The notes: generated by a model not told the origin, from the letters alone. Positions 34,433 through 47,281 are shown, counted from the first letter of the stretch. The stretch is DNA of 64,000 nucleotides from Hippasteria phrygiana (GCA_037893225.1 JAZGUH010000285.1:372001-436000), one strand, 5' to 3'. Translations and numbers: made by a program.

Positions 34433-35339
34433 AGGATGAATAACTGGGCAAACATATATGGAAAGAAATGTTTAAGCCGCAGAAAGGAGCTTTTCGTTAT
34501 TGAATCACCTGATCAAAGTTCGAATGAGATGAACTGGTAGTTTTAACCCTGCGTGCAGCCAAGTGACTGTTTGGTGAGGCACGTTTTTGTATTTTTGTTA
34601 TTTACGTATTAAACACCTTTGTGCCAATTCCGCTCAAACTTCATGTAATCCTCAATCGAACCCCCTAGTCTGAGGGCCTCTAGTCACCCTTAATGTCGAA
34701 ATGACTAACAAGCCAAACCAACCAGAAGAAAAGAGAACCAATAGCAAAGCCCCATTGGTTTGTGTACAAACTCATTCATTGTTAACAAAGCACGATCATT
34801 TGAGTTGGCGGTGTAGTCGGCTATCATAAAGGAAACTATCAATCATTCTACTGCTAGCCCAGTAACAGACGGTAAACAACAGCTGCTTTGACCCACAAAA
34901 AGTCTATGTCTGTGACTGTTTCATGTCCATGCTTTTAGAAAGTGCCTTCCGGGGGAGCACCTTGGTGCGCCCGAGTCATTTTTGTCGGGGCGCTGCACGC
35001 AGGGCTTTAAAGTAAGCTTAAGATTAAATCTGAATTATTTATGCTTTTAATGTTGGAGAACAACTCAAGGTGGGTTAAACAAAGGATTTTACAATTCCCG
35101 ATTCATTTAATTGGTTGATATATTTTGGTGTCGATACTTTCCTATCGTGGTGAGGGTGTGGTATGTATCTTTTCTGGTTGATGTTTTGCAAATCTTGTTT
35201 AATAAACCACATAATTTTATTTGAATTCTATTGCAACGAAGCACCGAGATGCACTCCATCACAAAACTCTTCAACTGAATTTAAATCTGTATGCAGAATT
35301 AGACTTGAATGTCGAAAGTTGTGGATTTGTATCGCGAAT

Positions 35340-35411
35340 GGTCCCATGGTGTAATGGTTAGCACTCGAGACTCTGAATCTCGCGATCCGAGTTCAAATCT
35401 CGGTGGGACCT
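35340..35411 (+). tRNA. tRNA-Gln (CTG), unit 25, fully paired acceptor
   Basis: This is the only copy with T at position 3 (GGTCCCA/TGGGACC), which restores T3-A70 and gives seven perfect acceptor pairs. Confidence 0.97.
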
Positions 35412-35488
35412 AAAATGTGATATTTTTACCTTTTACTTGAATGACTTGATGTCGAATGTTGTCGATGAGTGTCTTAATTCCTATACAT

Positions 35489-35560
35489 GGCCCAATGGTG
35501 TAATGGTTAGCACTCGAGACTTTGAATCTCGCGATCCGAGTTCAAATCTCGGTGGGACCT
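35489..35560 (+). tRNA. tRNA-Gln (TTG), unit 25, second acceptor mismatch
   Basis: The acceptor strand reads GGCCCAA, so A6 faces G67 in addition to the C3-A70 mismatch. It is followed by TTTT in GATATTTTACC. Confidence 0.82.
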
Positions 35561-35878
35561 AAAATGTGATATTTTACCTTTGACTTGATGTCGAATGTTG
35601 TGGATTTGTGTCCTGATTGTGAATGGCCCCATGGTATATTGGTGAGCACTCGAGACTCTGAATTGTCCTACCACGTACACGATGCTGACACTTCACAAAT
35701 GACTCTCAGCTCTTGTTTTTTGGGTAGATCAAACCGTCCGATCCGAAGTCGGGCACATTGTCTCGTACAAGGCCACGCGCCTAAATTCAACCTTCTTCTG
35801 GGGGAAAACAAAGTTGAGCAACTGCATACGCATAACTTCAAAAATGAATTAACCATGCAGTAACACGGCAATAAAAAA

Positions 35879-35951
35879 CGACCGCGAAGGGATTCGAACC
35901 CTCAATCTTCCGATCCGAAGTCGGACGCCTTATCCATTAGGCCACGCGGCC
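35879..35951 (-). tRNA. tRNA-Arg (TCG), unit 25
   Basis: Reference form. Confidence 0.96.
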
Positions 35952-36859
35952 AGGATGAATAACTGGGCAAACATATATGGAATAAAAATGTTTAAGCCGC
36001 AGAAAGGAGCTTTTCGTTATTGAATCACCTGATCAAAGTTCGAATGAGATGAACTGGTAGTTTTAACCCTGCGTGCAGCCAAGTGCCTGTTTGGTGAGGC
36101 ACGTTTTTTGTATGTTTGTTATTTACGTATTAAACACCTTTGGGCCAATTCCGCTCAAACTTCATGTAATCCTCAATCGAACCCCCTAGTCTGAGGGCCT
36201 CTAGTCACCCTTAATGTCGAAATGACTAACAAGCCAAACCAACCAGAAGAAAAGAGAACCAATAGCAAAGCCCCATTGGTTTGTGTACAAACTCATTCAT
36301 TGTTAACAAAGCACGACCATTTGAGTTGGCGGTGTAGTCGGCTATCATAAAGGAAACTATCAATCATTCTACTGCTAGCCCAGTAACAGACGGTAAACAA
36401 CAGCTGCTTTGACCCACAAAAGTCTATGTCTGTGACTGTTTCATGTCCATGCTTTTAGAAAGTGCCTTCCGGAGGAACACCTTGGTGCGCCCGAGTCATT
36501 TTTGTCGGGGCGCTGCACGCAGGGCTTTAAAGTAAGCTTAAGATTAAATCTGAATTATTTATGCTTTTAATGTTGGAGAACAACTCAAGGTGGGTTAAAC
36601 AAAGGATTTTACAATTCCCGATTCATTTAATTGGTTGATATATTTTGGTGTCGATACTTTCCTATCGTGGTGAGGGTGTGGTATGTATCTTTTCTGGTTG
36701 ATGTTTTGCAAATCTTGTTTAATAAACCACATAATTTTATTTGAATTCTATTGCAACGAAGCACCGAGATGCACTCCATCACCAAACTCTTCAACTGAAT
36801 TTAAATCTGTATGCAGAATTAGACTTGAATGTCGAAAGTTGTGGATTTGTATCGCGAAT

Positions 36860-36931
36860 GGCCCCATGGTGTGATGGTTAGCACTCGAGACTCTGAATCT
36901 CGCGATCCGAGTTCAAATCTCGGTGGGACCT
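36860..36931 (+). tRNA. tRNA-Gln (CTG), unit 26, G14 variant
   Basis: GTGTGATGG replaces GTGTAATGG. This changes the conserved A14 of the D-loop, which pairs with T8 and is part of box A, so function may be reduced. Confidence 0.8.
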
Positions 36932-37008
36932 AAAATGTGATATTTTTAACTTTTACTTGAATGACTTGATGTCGAATGTTGTCGATGAGTGTCTTAATTC
37001 CTATACAT

Positions 37009-37080
37009 GGCCCCATGGTGTAATGGTTAGCACTCGAGACTTTGAATCTCGCGATCCGAGTTCAAATCTCGGTGGGACCT
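37009..37080 (+). tRNA. tRNA-Gln (TTG), unit 26
   Basis: Reference body; a deletion in the 3' flank (GATCTTTGAC) leaves only TTT where the terminator should be. Confidence 0.92.
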
Positions 37081-37391
37081 AAAATGTGATCTTTGACTTG
37101 ATGTCGAATGTTGTGGATTTGTGTCCTGATTGTGAATGGCCCCATGGTATATTGGTGAGCACTCGAGACTCTGAATTGTCCTACCACGTACACGATGCTG
37201 ACACTTCACAAATGACTCTCAGCTCTTGTTTTTTGGGTAGATCAAACCGTCCGATCCGAAGTCGGGCACATTGTCTCGTACAAGGCCACGCGCCTAAATT
37301 CAACCTTCTTCTGGGGGAAAACAAAGTTGAGCAACTGCATACGCATAACTTCAAAAATGAATTAACCATGCAGTAACACGGCAATAAAAAA

Positions 37392-37464
37392 CGACCGCGA
37401 AGGGATTCGAACCCTCAATCTTCCGATCCGAAGTCGGACGCCTTATCCATTAGGCCACGCGGCC
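37392..37464 (-). tRNA. tRNA-Arg (TCG), unit 26
   Basis: Reference form. Confidence 0.96.
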
Positions 37465-38373
37465 AGGATGAATAACTGGGCAAACATATATGGAATAAAA
37501 ATGTTTAAGCCGCAGAAAGGAGCTTTTCGTTATTGAATCACCTGATCAAAGTTCGAATGAGATGAACTGGTAGTTTTAACCCTGCGTGCAGCCAAGTGCC
37601 TGTTTGGTGAGGCACGTTTTTTGTATGTTTGTTATTTACGTATTAAACACCTTTGGGCCAATTCCGCTCAAACTTCATGTAATCCTCAATCGAACCCCCT
37701 AGTCTGAGGGCCTCTAGTCACCCTTAATGTCGAAATGACTAACAAGACAAACCAACCAGAAGAAAAGAGAACCAATAGCAAAGCCCCATTGGTTTGTGTA
37801 CAAACTCATTCATTGTTAACAAAGCACGACCATTTGAGTTGGCGGTGTAGTCGGCTATCATAAAGGAAACTATCAATCATTCTACTGCTAGCCCAGTAAC
37901 AGACGGTAAACAACAGCTGCTTTGACCCACAAAAAGTCTATGTCTGTGACTGTTTCATGTCCATGCTTTTAGAAAGTGCCTTCCGGAGGAGCACCTTGGT
38001 GCGCCCGAGTCATTTTTGTCGGGGCGCTGCACGCAGGGCTTTAAAGTAAGCTTAAGATTAAATCTGAATTATTTATGCTTTTAATGTTGGAGAACAACTC
38101 AAGGTGGGTTAAACAAAGGATTTTACAATTCCCGATTCATTTAATTGGTTGATATATTTTGGTGTCGATACTTTCCTATCGTGGTGAGGGTGTGGTATGT
38201 ATCTTTTCTGGTTGATGTTTTGCAAATCTTGTTTAATAAACCACATAATGTTATTTGAATTCTATTGCAACGAAGCACCGAGATGCACTCCATCACCAAA
38301 CTCTTCAACTGAATATACATCTGTATGCAGAATTAGACTTGAATGTCGAAAGTTGTGGATTTGTATCGCGAAT

Positions 38374-38445
38374 GGCCCCATGGTGTAATGGTTAGCACTC
38401 GAGACTCTGAATCTCGCGATCCGAGTTCAAATCTCGGTGGGACCT
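38374..38445 (+). tRNA. tRNA-Gln (CTG), only Gln gene of unit 27
   Basis: A CTG body is joined directly to the TTG-slot 3' flank (GATCTTTTACC). This is a slot fusion with the crossover after the anticodon, the mirror of unit 2. Confidence 0.95.
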
Positions 38446-38763
38446 AAAATGTGATCTTTTACCTTTGACTTGATGTCGAATGTTGTGGATTTGTGTCCTG
38501 ATTGTGAATGGCCCCATGGTATATTGGTGAGCACTCGAGACTCTGAATTGTCCTACCACGTACACGATGCTGACACTTCACAAATGACTCTCAGCTCTTG
38601 TTTTTTGGGTAGATCAAACCGTCCGATCCGAAGTCGGGCACATTGTCTCGTACAAGGCCACGCGCCTAAATTCAACCTTCTTCTGGGGGAAAACAAAGTT
38701 GAGCAACTGCATACGCATAACTTCAAAAATGAATTAACCATGCAGTAACACGGCAATAAAAAA

Positions 38764-38836
38764 CGACCGCGAAGGGATTCGAACCCTCAATCTTCCGATC
38801 CGAAGTCGGACGCCTTATCCATTAGGCCACGCGGCC
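38764..38836 (-). tRNA. tRNA-Arg (TCG), unit 27
   Basis: Reference form. Confidence 0.96.
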
Positions 38837-39743
38837 AGGATGGATAACTGTGCAAACATATATGGAATAAAAATGTTTAAGCCGCAGAAAGGAGCTTTTC
38901 GTTATTGAATCACCTGATCAAAGTTCGAATAAGATGAACTCGTAGTTTTAACCCTGCGTGCAGCCAAGTGCCTGTTTGGTGAGGCACGTTTTTGTATGTT
39001 TGTCATTTACGTATTAAACACCTTTGGGCCAATTCCGCTCAAACTTCATGTAATCCTCAATCGAACCCCCTAGTCTGAGGGCCTCTAGTCACCCTTAATG
39101 TCGAAATGACTAACAAGACAAACCAACCAGAAGAAAAGAGAACCAATAGCAAAGCCCCATTGGTTTGTGTACAAACTCATTCATTGTTAACAAAGCACGA
39201 CCATTTGAGTTGGCGGTGTAGTCGGCTATCATAAAGGAAACTATCAATCATTCTACTGCTAGCCCAGTAACAGACGGTAAACAACAGCTGCTTTGACCCA
39301 CAAAAGTCTATGTCTGTGACTGTTTCATGTCCATGCTTTTAGAAAGTGCCTTCCGGAGGAGCACCTTGGTGCGCCCGAGTCATTTTTGTCGGGGCGCTGC
39401 ACGCAGGGCTTTAAAGTAAGCTTAAGATTAAATCTGAATTATTTATGCTTTTAATGTTGGAGAACAACTCAAGGTGGGTTAAACAAAGGATTTTACAATT
39501 CCCGATTCATTTAATTGGTTGATATATTTTGGTGTCGATACTTTCCTATCGTGGTGAGGGTGTGGTATGTATCTTTTCTGGTTGATGTTTTGCAAATCTT
39601 GTTTAATAAACCACATAATGTTATTTGAATTCTATTGCAACGAAGCACCGAGATGCACTCCATCACCAAACTCTTCAACTGAATATACATCTGTATGCAG
39701 AATTAGACTTGAATGTCGAAAGTTGTGGATTTGTATCGCGAAT

Positions 39744-39815
39744 GGCCCCATGGTGTAATGGTTAGCACTCGAGACTCTGAATCTCGCGATCCGAGTTCAA
39801 ATCTCGGTGGGACCT
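39744..39815 (+). tRNA. tRNA-Gln (CTG), only Gln gene of unit 28
   Basis: CTG fusion type. Confidence 0.95.
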
Positions 39816-40133
39816 AAAATGTGATCTTTTACCTTTGACTTGATGTCGAATGTTGTGGATTTGTGTCCTGATTGTGAATGGCCCCATGGTATATTGGTGA
39901 GCACTCGAGACTCTGAATTGTCCTACCACGTACACGATGCTGACACTTCACAAATGACTCTCAGCTCTTGTTTTTTGGGTAGATCAAACCGTCCGATCCG
40001 AAGTCGGGCACATTGTCTCGTACAAGGCCACGCGCCTAAATTCAACCTTCTTCTGGGGGAAAACAAAGTTGAGCAACTGCATACGCATAACTTCAAAAAT
40101 GAATTAACCATGCAGTAACACGGCAATAAAAAA

Positions 40134-40206
40134 CGACCGCGAAGGGATTCGAACCCTCAATCTTCCGATCCGAAGTCGGACGCCTTATCCATTAGGCCAC
40201 GCGTCC
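40134..40206 (-). tRNA. tRNA-Arg (TCG), unit 28, acceptor mismatch
   Basis: GGACGCG acceptor strand (A3-G70), far from the other carriers in units 10 and 12. Confidence 0.88.
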
Positions 40207-41113
40207 AGGATGGATAACTGGGCAAACATATATGGAATAAAAATGTTTAAGCCGCAGAAAGGAGCTTTTCGTTATTGAATCACCTGATCAAAGTTCGAAT
40301 GAGATGAACTCGTAGTTTTAACCCTGCGTGCAGCCAAGTGCCTGTTTGGTGAGGCACGTTTTTGTATGTTTGTTATTTACGTATTAAACACCTTTGGGCC
40401 AATTCCGCTCAAACTTCATGTAATCCTCAATCGAACCCCCTAGTCTGAGGGCCTCTAGTCACCCTTAATGTCGAAATGACTAACAAGACAAACCAACCAG
40501 AAGAAAAGAGAACCAATAGCAAAGCCCCATTGGTTTGTGTACAAACTCATTCATTGTTAACAAAGCACGACCATTTGAGTTGGCGGTGTAGTCGGCTATC
40601 ATAAAGGAAACTATCAATCATTCTACTGCTAGCCCAGTAACAGACGGTAAACAACAGCTGCTTTGACCCACAAAAGTCTATGTCTGTGACTGTTTCATGT
40701 CCATGCTTTTAGAAAGTGCCTTCCGGAGGAGCACCTTGGTGCGCCCGAGTCATTTTTGTCGGGGCGCTGCACGCAGGGCTTTAAAGTAAGCTTAAGATTA
40801 AATCTGAATTATTTATGCTTTTAATGTTGGAGAACAACTCAAGGTGGGTTAAACAAAGGATTTTACAATTCCCGATTCATTTAATTGGTTGATATATTTT
40901 GGTGTCGATACTTTCCTATCGTGGTGAGGGTGTGGTATGTATCTTTTCTGGTTGATGTTTTGCAAATCTTGTTTAATAAACCACATAATTTTATTTGAAT
41001 TCTATTGCAACGAAGCACCGAGATGCACTCCATCACCAAACTCTTCAACTGAATATACATCTGTATGCAGAATTAGACTTGAATGTCGAAAGTTGTGGAT
41101 TTGTATCGCGAAT

Positions 41114-41185
41114 GGCCCCATGGTGTAATGGTTAGCACTCGAGACTCTGAATCTCGCGATCCGAGTTCAAATCTCGGTGGGACCT
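41114..41185 (+). tRNA. tRNA-Gln (CTG), only Gln gene of unit 29
   Basis: CTG fusion type. Confidence 0.95.
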
Positions 41186-41503
41186 AAAATGTGATCTTTT
41201 ACCTTTGACTTGATGTCGAATGTTGTGGATTTGTGTCCTGATTGTGAATGGCCCCATGGTATATTGGTGAGCACTCGAGACTCTGAATTGTCCTACCACG
41301 TACACGATGCTGACACTTCACAAATGACTCTCAGCTCTTGTTTTTTGGGTAGATCAAACCGTCCGATCCGAAGTCGGGCACATTGTCTCGTACAAGGCCA
41401 CGCGCCTAAATTCAACCTTCTTCTGGGGGAAAACAAAGTTGAGCAACTGCATACGCATAACTTCAAAAATGAATTAACCATGCAGTAACACGGCAATAAA
41501 AAA

Positions 41504-41576
41504 CGACCGCGAAGGGATTCGAACCCTCAATCTTCCGATCCGAAGTCGGACGCCTTATCCATTAGGCCACGCGGCC
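41504..41576 (-). tRNA. tRNA-Arg (TCG), unit 29
   Basis: Reference form. Confidence 0.96.
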
Positions 41577-42483
41577 AGGATGGATAACTGTGCAAACATA
41601 TATGGAATAAAAATGTTTAAGCCGCAGAAAGGAGCTTTTCGTTATTGAATCACCTGATCAAAGTTCGAATAAGATGAACTCGTAGTTTTAACCCTACGTG
41701 CAGCCAAGTGCCTGTTTGGTGAGGCACGTTTTTGTATGTTTGTCATTTACGTATTAAACACCTTTGGGCCAATTCCGCTCAAACTTCATGTAATCCTCAA
41801 TCGAACCCCCTAGTCTGAGGGCCTCTAGTCACCCTTAATGTCGAAATGACTAACAAGCCAAACCAACCAGAAGAAAAGAGAACCAATAGCAAAGCCCCAT
41901 TGGTTTGTGTACAAACTCATTCATTGTTAACAAAGCACGATCATTTGAGTTGGCGGTGTAGTCGGCTATCATAAAGGAAACTATCAATCATTCTACTGCT
42001 AGCCCAGTAACAGACGGTAAACAACAGCTGCTTTGACAAACATCAGTCTATGTCTGTGACTGTTTCATGTCCATGCTTTTAGAAAGTGCCTTCCGGAGGA
42101 GCACCTTGGTGCGCCCGAGTCATTTTTGTCGGGGCGCTGCACGCAGGGCTTTAAAGTAAGCTTAAGATTAAATCTGAATTATTTATGCTTTTAATGTTGG
42201 AGAACAACTCAAGGTGGGTTAAACAAAGGATTTTACAATTCCCGATTCATTTAATTGGTTGATATATTTTGGTGTCGATACTTTCCTATCGTGGTGAGGG
42301 TGTGGTATGTATCTTTTCTGGTTGATGTTTTGCAAATCTTGTTTAATAAACCACATAATTTTATTTGAATTCTATTGCAACGAAGCACCGAGATGCACTC
42401 CATCACCAAACTCTTCAACTGAATATACATCTGTATGCAGAATTAGACTTGAATGTCGAAAGTTGTGGATTTGTATCGCGAAT

Positions 42484-42555
42484 GGCCCCATGGTGTAATG
42501 GTTAGCACTCGAGACTCTGAATCTCGCGATCCGAGTTCAAATCTCGGTGGGACCT
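42484..42555 (+). tRNA. tRNA-Gln (CTG), only Gln gene of unit 30
   Basis: CTG fusion type. Confidence 0.95.
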
Positions 42556-42873
42556 AAAATGTGATCTTTTACCTTTGACTTGATGTCGAATGTTGTGGAT
42601 TTGTGTCCTGATTGTGAATGGCCCCATGGTATATTGGTGAGCACTCGAGACTCTGAATTGTCCTACCACGTACACGATGCTGACACTTCACAAATGACTC
42701 TCAGCTCTTGTTTTTTGGGTAGATCAAACCGTCCGATCCGAAGTCGGGCACATTGTCTCGTACAAGGCCACGCGCCTAAATTCAACCTTCTTCTGGGGGA
42801 AAACAAAGTTGAGCAACTGCATACGCATAACTTCAAAAATGAATTAACCATGCAGTAACACGGCAATAAAAAA

Positions 42874-42946
42874 CGACAGCGAAGGGATTCGAACCCTCAA
42901 TCTTCCGATCCGAAGTCGGACGCCTTATCCATTAGGCCACGCGGCC
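42874..42946 (-). tRNA. tRNA-Arg (TCG), unit 30, acceptor mismatch
   Basis: The 3' acceptor strand reads CGCTGTC, so C4 faces T69. Unique to this copy. Confidence 0.86.
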
Positions 42947-43853
42947 AGGATGGGTAACTGGGCAAACATATATGGAATAAAAATGTTTAAGCCGCAGAAA
43001 GGAGCTTTTCGTTATTGAATCACCTGATCAAAGTTCGAATGAGATGAACTCGTAGTTTTAACCCTGCGTGCAGCCAAGTGCCTGTTTGGTGAGGCACGTT
43101 TTTGTATGTTTGTTATTTACGTATTAAACACCTTTGGGCCAATTCCGCTCAAACTTCATGTAATCCTCAATCGAACCCCCTAGTCTGAGGGCCTCTAGTC
43201 ACCCTTAATGTCGAAATGACTAACAAGCCAAACCAACCAGAAGAAAAGAGAACCAATAGCAAAGCCCCATTGGTTTGTGTACAAACTCATTCATTGTTAA
43301 CAAAGCACGATCATTTGAGTTGGCGGTGTAGTCGGCTATCATAAAGGAAACTATCAATCATTCTACTGCTAGCCCAGTAACAGACGGTAAACAACAGCTG
43401 CTTTGACCCACAAAAGTCTATGTCTGTGACTGTTTCATGTCCATGCTTTTAGAAAGTGCCTTCCGGAGGAGCACCTTGGTGCGCCCGAGTCATTTTTGTC
43501 GGGGCGCTGCACGCAGGGCTTTAAAGTAAGCTTAAGATTAAATCTGAATTATTTATGCTTTTAATGTTGGAAAACAACTCAAGGTGGGTTAAACAAAGGA
43601 TTTTACAATTCCCGATTCATTTAATTGGTTGATATATTTTGGTGTCGATACTTTCCTATCGTGGTGGGGGTGTGGTATGTATCTTTTCTGGTTGATGTTT
43701 TGCAAATCTTGTTTAATAAACCACATAATTGTATTTGAATTCTATTGCAACGAAGCACCGAGATGCACTCCATCACCAAACTCTTCAACTGAATTTAAAT
43801 CTGTATGCAGAATTAGACTTGAATGTCGAAAGTTGTGGATTTGTATCGCGAAT

Positions 43854-43925
43854 GGCCCCATGGTGTAATGCTTAGCACTCGAGACTCTGAATCTCGCGAT
43901 CCGAGTTCAAATCTCGGTGGGACCT
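43854..43925 (+). tRNA. tRNA-Gln (CTG), unit 31, C19 variant
   Basis: The D-loop reads AATGCTTA, replacing G19, which normally pairs with C56 of the T-loop. The elbow contact is probably lost. Confidence 0.75.
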
Positions 43926-44002
43926 AAAATGTGATATTTTCACCTTTCACTTGAATGACTTGATGTCGAATGTTGTCGATGAGTGTCTTAATTCCTATAC
44001 AT

Positions 44003-44074
44003 GGCCCCATGGTGTAATGGTTAGCACTCGAGACTTTGAATCTCGCGATCCGAGTTCAAATCTCGGTGGGACCT
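44003..44074 (+). tRNA. tRNA-Gln (TTG), unit 31
   Basis: Reference form. Confidence 0.95.
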
Positions 44075-44392
44075 AAAATGTGATCTTTTACCTTTGACTT
44101 GATGTCGAATGTTGTGGATTTGTGTCCTGATTGTGAATGGCCCTATGGTATATTGGTGAGCACTCGAGACTCCGAATTGTCCTACCACGTACACGATGCT
44201 GACACTTCACAAATGACTCTCAGCTCTTGTTTTTTGGGTAGATCAAACCGTCCGATCCGAAGTCGGGCACATTGTCTCGTACAAGGCCACGCGCCTAAAT
44301 TCAACCTTCTTCTGGGGGAAAACAAAGTTGAGCAACTGCATACGCATAACTTCAAAAATGAATTAACCATGCAGTAACACGGCAATAAAAAA

Positions 44393-44465
44393 CGACCGCG
44401 AAGGGATTCGAACCCTCAATCTTCCGATCCGAAGTCGGACGCCTTATCCATTAGGCCACGCGGCC
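44393..44465 (-). tRNA. tRNA-Arg (TCG), unit 31
   Basis: Reference form. Confidence 0.96.
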
Positions 44466-45373
44466 AGGATGAATAACTGGGCAAACATATATGGAATAAA
44501 AATGTTTAAGCCGCAGAAAGGAGCTTTTCGTTATTGAATCACCTGATCAAAGTTCGAATGAGATGAACTCGTAGTTTTAACCCTGCGTGCAGCCAAGTGC
44601 CTGTTTGGTGAGGCACGTTTTTTGTATGTTTGTTATTTACGTATTAAACACCTTTGGGCCAATTCCGCTCAAACTTCATGTAATCCTCAATCGAACCCCC
44701 TAGTCTGAGGGCCTCTAGTCACCCTTAATGTCGAAATGACTAACAAGACAAACCAACCAGAAGAAAAGAGAACCAATAGCAAAGCCCCATTGGTTTGTGT
44801 ACAAACTCATTCATTGTTAACAAAGCACGATCATTTGAGTTGGCGGTGTAGTCGGCTATCATAAAGGAAACTATCAATCATTCTACTGCTAGCCCAGTAA
44901 CAGACGGTAAACAACAGCTGCTTTGACAAACATCAGTCTATGTCTGTGACTGTTTCATGTCCATGCTTTTAGAAAGTGCCTTCCGGAGGAGCACCTTGGT
45001 GCGCCCGAGTCATTTTTGTCGGGGCGCTGCACGCAGGGCTTTAAAGTAAGCTTAAGATTAAATCTGAATTATTTATGCTTTTAATGTTGGAGAACAACTC
45101 AAGGTGGGTTAAACAAAGGATTTTACAATTCCCGATTCATTTAATTGGTTGATATATTTTGGTGTCGATACTTTCCTATCGTGGTGAGGGTGTGGTATGT
45201 ATCTTTTCTGGTTGATGTTTTGCAAATCTTGTTTAATAAACCACATAATTTTATTTGAATTCTATTGCAACGAAGCACCGAGATGCACTCCATCACCAAA
45301 CTCTTCAACTGAATATACATCTGTATGCAGAATTAGACTTGAATGTCGAAAGTTGTGATTTTGTATCGCGAAT

Positions 45374-45445
45374 GGCCCCATGGTGTAATGCTTAGCACTC
45401 GAGACTCTGAATCTCGCGATCCGAGTTCAAATCTCGGTGGGACCT
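45374..45445 (+). tRNA. tRNA-Gln (CTG), unit 32, C19 variant
   Basis: The same C19 D-loop change as unit 31. Confidence 0.75.
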
Positions 45446-45522
45446 AAAATGTGATATTTTCACCTTTTACTTGAATTACTTGATGTCGAATGTTGTCGAT
45501 GAGTGTCTTAATTCCTATACAT

Positions 45523-45594
45523 GGCCCCATGGTGTAATGGTTAGCACTCGAGACTTTGAATCTCGCGATCCGAGGTCAAATCTCGGTGGGACCT
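45523..45594 (+). tRNA. tRNA-Gln (TTG), unit 32, G54 variant
   Basis: The T-loop starts GTCAAAT, losing the conserved T54 and damaging box B. Probably poorly transcribed or unstable. Confidence 0.7.
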
Positions 45595-45912
45595 AAAATG
45601 TGATCTTTTACCTTTGACTTGATGTCGAATGTTGTGGATTTGTGTCCTGATTGTGAATGGCCCCATGGTATATTGGTGAGCACTCGAGACTCTGAATTGT
45701 CCTACCACGTACACGATGCTGACACTTCACAAATGACTCTCAGCTCTTGTTTTTCGGGTAGATCAAACCGTCCGATCCGAAGTCGGGCACATTGTCTCGT
45801 ACAAGGCCACGCGCCTAAATTCAAACTTCTTCTGGGGGAAAACAAAGTTGAGCAACTGCATACGCATAACTTCAAAAATGAATTAACCATGCAGTAACAC
45901 GGCAATAAAAAA

Positions 45913-45985
45913 CGACCGCGAAGGGATTCGAACCCTCAATCTTCCGATCCGAAGTCGGACGCCTTATCCATTAGGCCACGCAGCC
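45913..45985 (-). tRNA. tRNA-Arg (TCG), unit 32, T4 variant
   Basis: Acceptor strand GGCTGCG gives a T4-G69 wobble, a mild change. Confidence 0.93.
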
Positions 45986-46892
45986 AGGATGAATAACTGG
46001 GCAAACATATATGGAATAAAAATGTTTAAGCCGCAGAAAGGAGCTTTTCGTTATTGAATCACCTGATCAAAGTTCGAATGAGATGAACTCGTAGTTTTAA
46101 CCCTGCGTGCAGCCAAGTGCCTGTTTGGTGAGGCACGTTTTTGTATGTTTGTTATTTACGTATTAAACACCTTTGGGCCAATTCCGCTCAAACTTCATGT
46201 AATCCTCAATCGAACCCCCTAGTCTGAGGGCCTCTAGTCACCCTTAATGTCGAAATGACTAACAAGCCAAACCAACCAGAAGAAAAGAGAACCAATAGCA
46301 AAGCCCCATTGGTTTGTGTACAAACTCATTCATTGTTAACAAAGCACGATCATTTGAGTTGGCGGTGTAGTCGGCTATCATAAAGGAAACTATGAATCAT
46401 TCTACTGCTAGCCCAGTAACAGACGGTAAACAACAGCTGCTTTGACAAACAAAAGTCTATGTCTGTGACTGTTTCATGTCCATGCTTTTAGAAAGTGCCT
46501 TCCGGAGGAGCACCTTGGTGCGCCCGAGTCATTTTTGTCGGGGCGCTGCACGCAGGGCTTTAAAGTAAGCTTAAGATTACATCTGAATTATTTATGCTTT
46601 TAATGTTGGAAAACAACTCAAGGTGGGTTAAACAAAGGATTTTACAATTCCCGATTCATTTAATTGGTTGAAATATTTTGGTGTCGATACTTTCCTATCG
46701 TGGTGAGGGTGTGGTATGTATCTTTTCTGGTTGATGTTTTGCAAATCTTGTTTAATAAACCACATAATGTTATTTGAATTCTATTGCAACGAAGCACCGA
46801 GATGCACTCCATCACCAAACTCTTCAACTGAATATACATCTGTATGCAGAATTAGACTTGAATGTCGAAAGTTGTGGATTTGTATCGCGAAT

Positions 46893-46963
46893 GGCCCATG
46901 GTGTAATGGTTAGCACTCGAGACTTTGAATCTCGCGATCCGAGGTCAAATCTCGGTGGGACCT
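46893..46963 (+). tRNA. tRNA-Gln (TTG), only Gln gene of unit 33, chimeric and probably defective
   Basis: At 71 nt it lacks one acceptor C (GGCCCATGG), as do the CTG-slot genes of units 34 and 35. It also has G54 in the T-loop, as in the TTG gene of unit 32. The two marks together show a crossover inside the gene between the slots. The deletion leaves A70 as a bulge rather than a C-A mismatch. Confidence 0.65.
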
Positions 46964-47281
46964 AAAATGTGATCTTTTACCTTTGACTTGATGTCGAATG
47001 TTGTGGATTTGTGTCCTGATTGTGAATGGCCCCATGGTATATTGGTGAGCACTCGAGACTCTGAATTGTCCTACCACGTACACGATGCTGACACTTCACA
47101 AATGACTCTCAGCTCTTTTTTTTTGGGTAGATCAAACCGTCCGATCCGAAGTCGGGCACATTGTCTCGTACAAGGCCACGCGCCTAAATTCAACCTTCTT
47201 CTGGGGGAAAACAAAGTTGAGCAACTGCATACGCATAACTTCAAAAATGAATTAACCATGCAGTAACACGGCAATAAAAAA

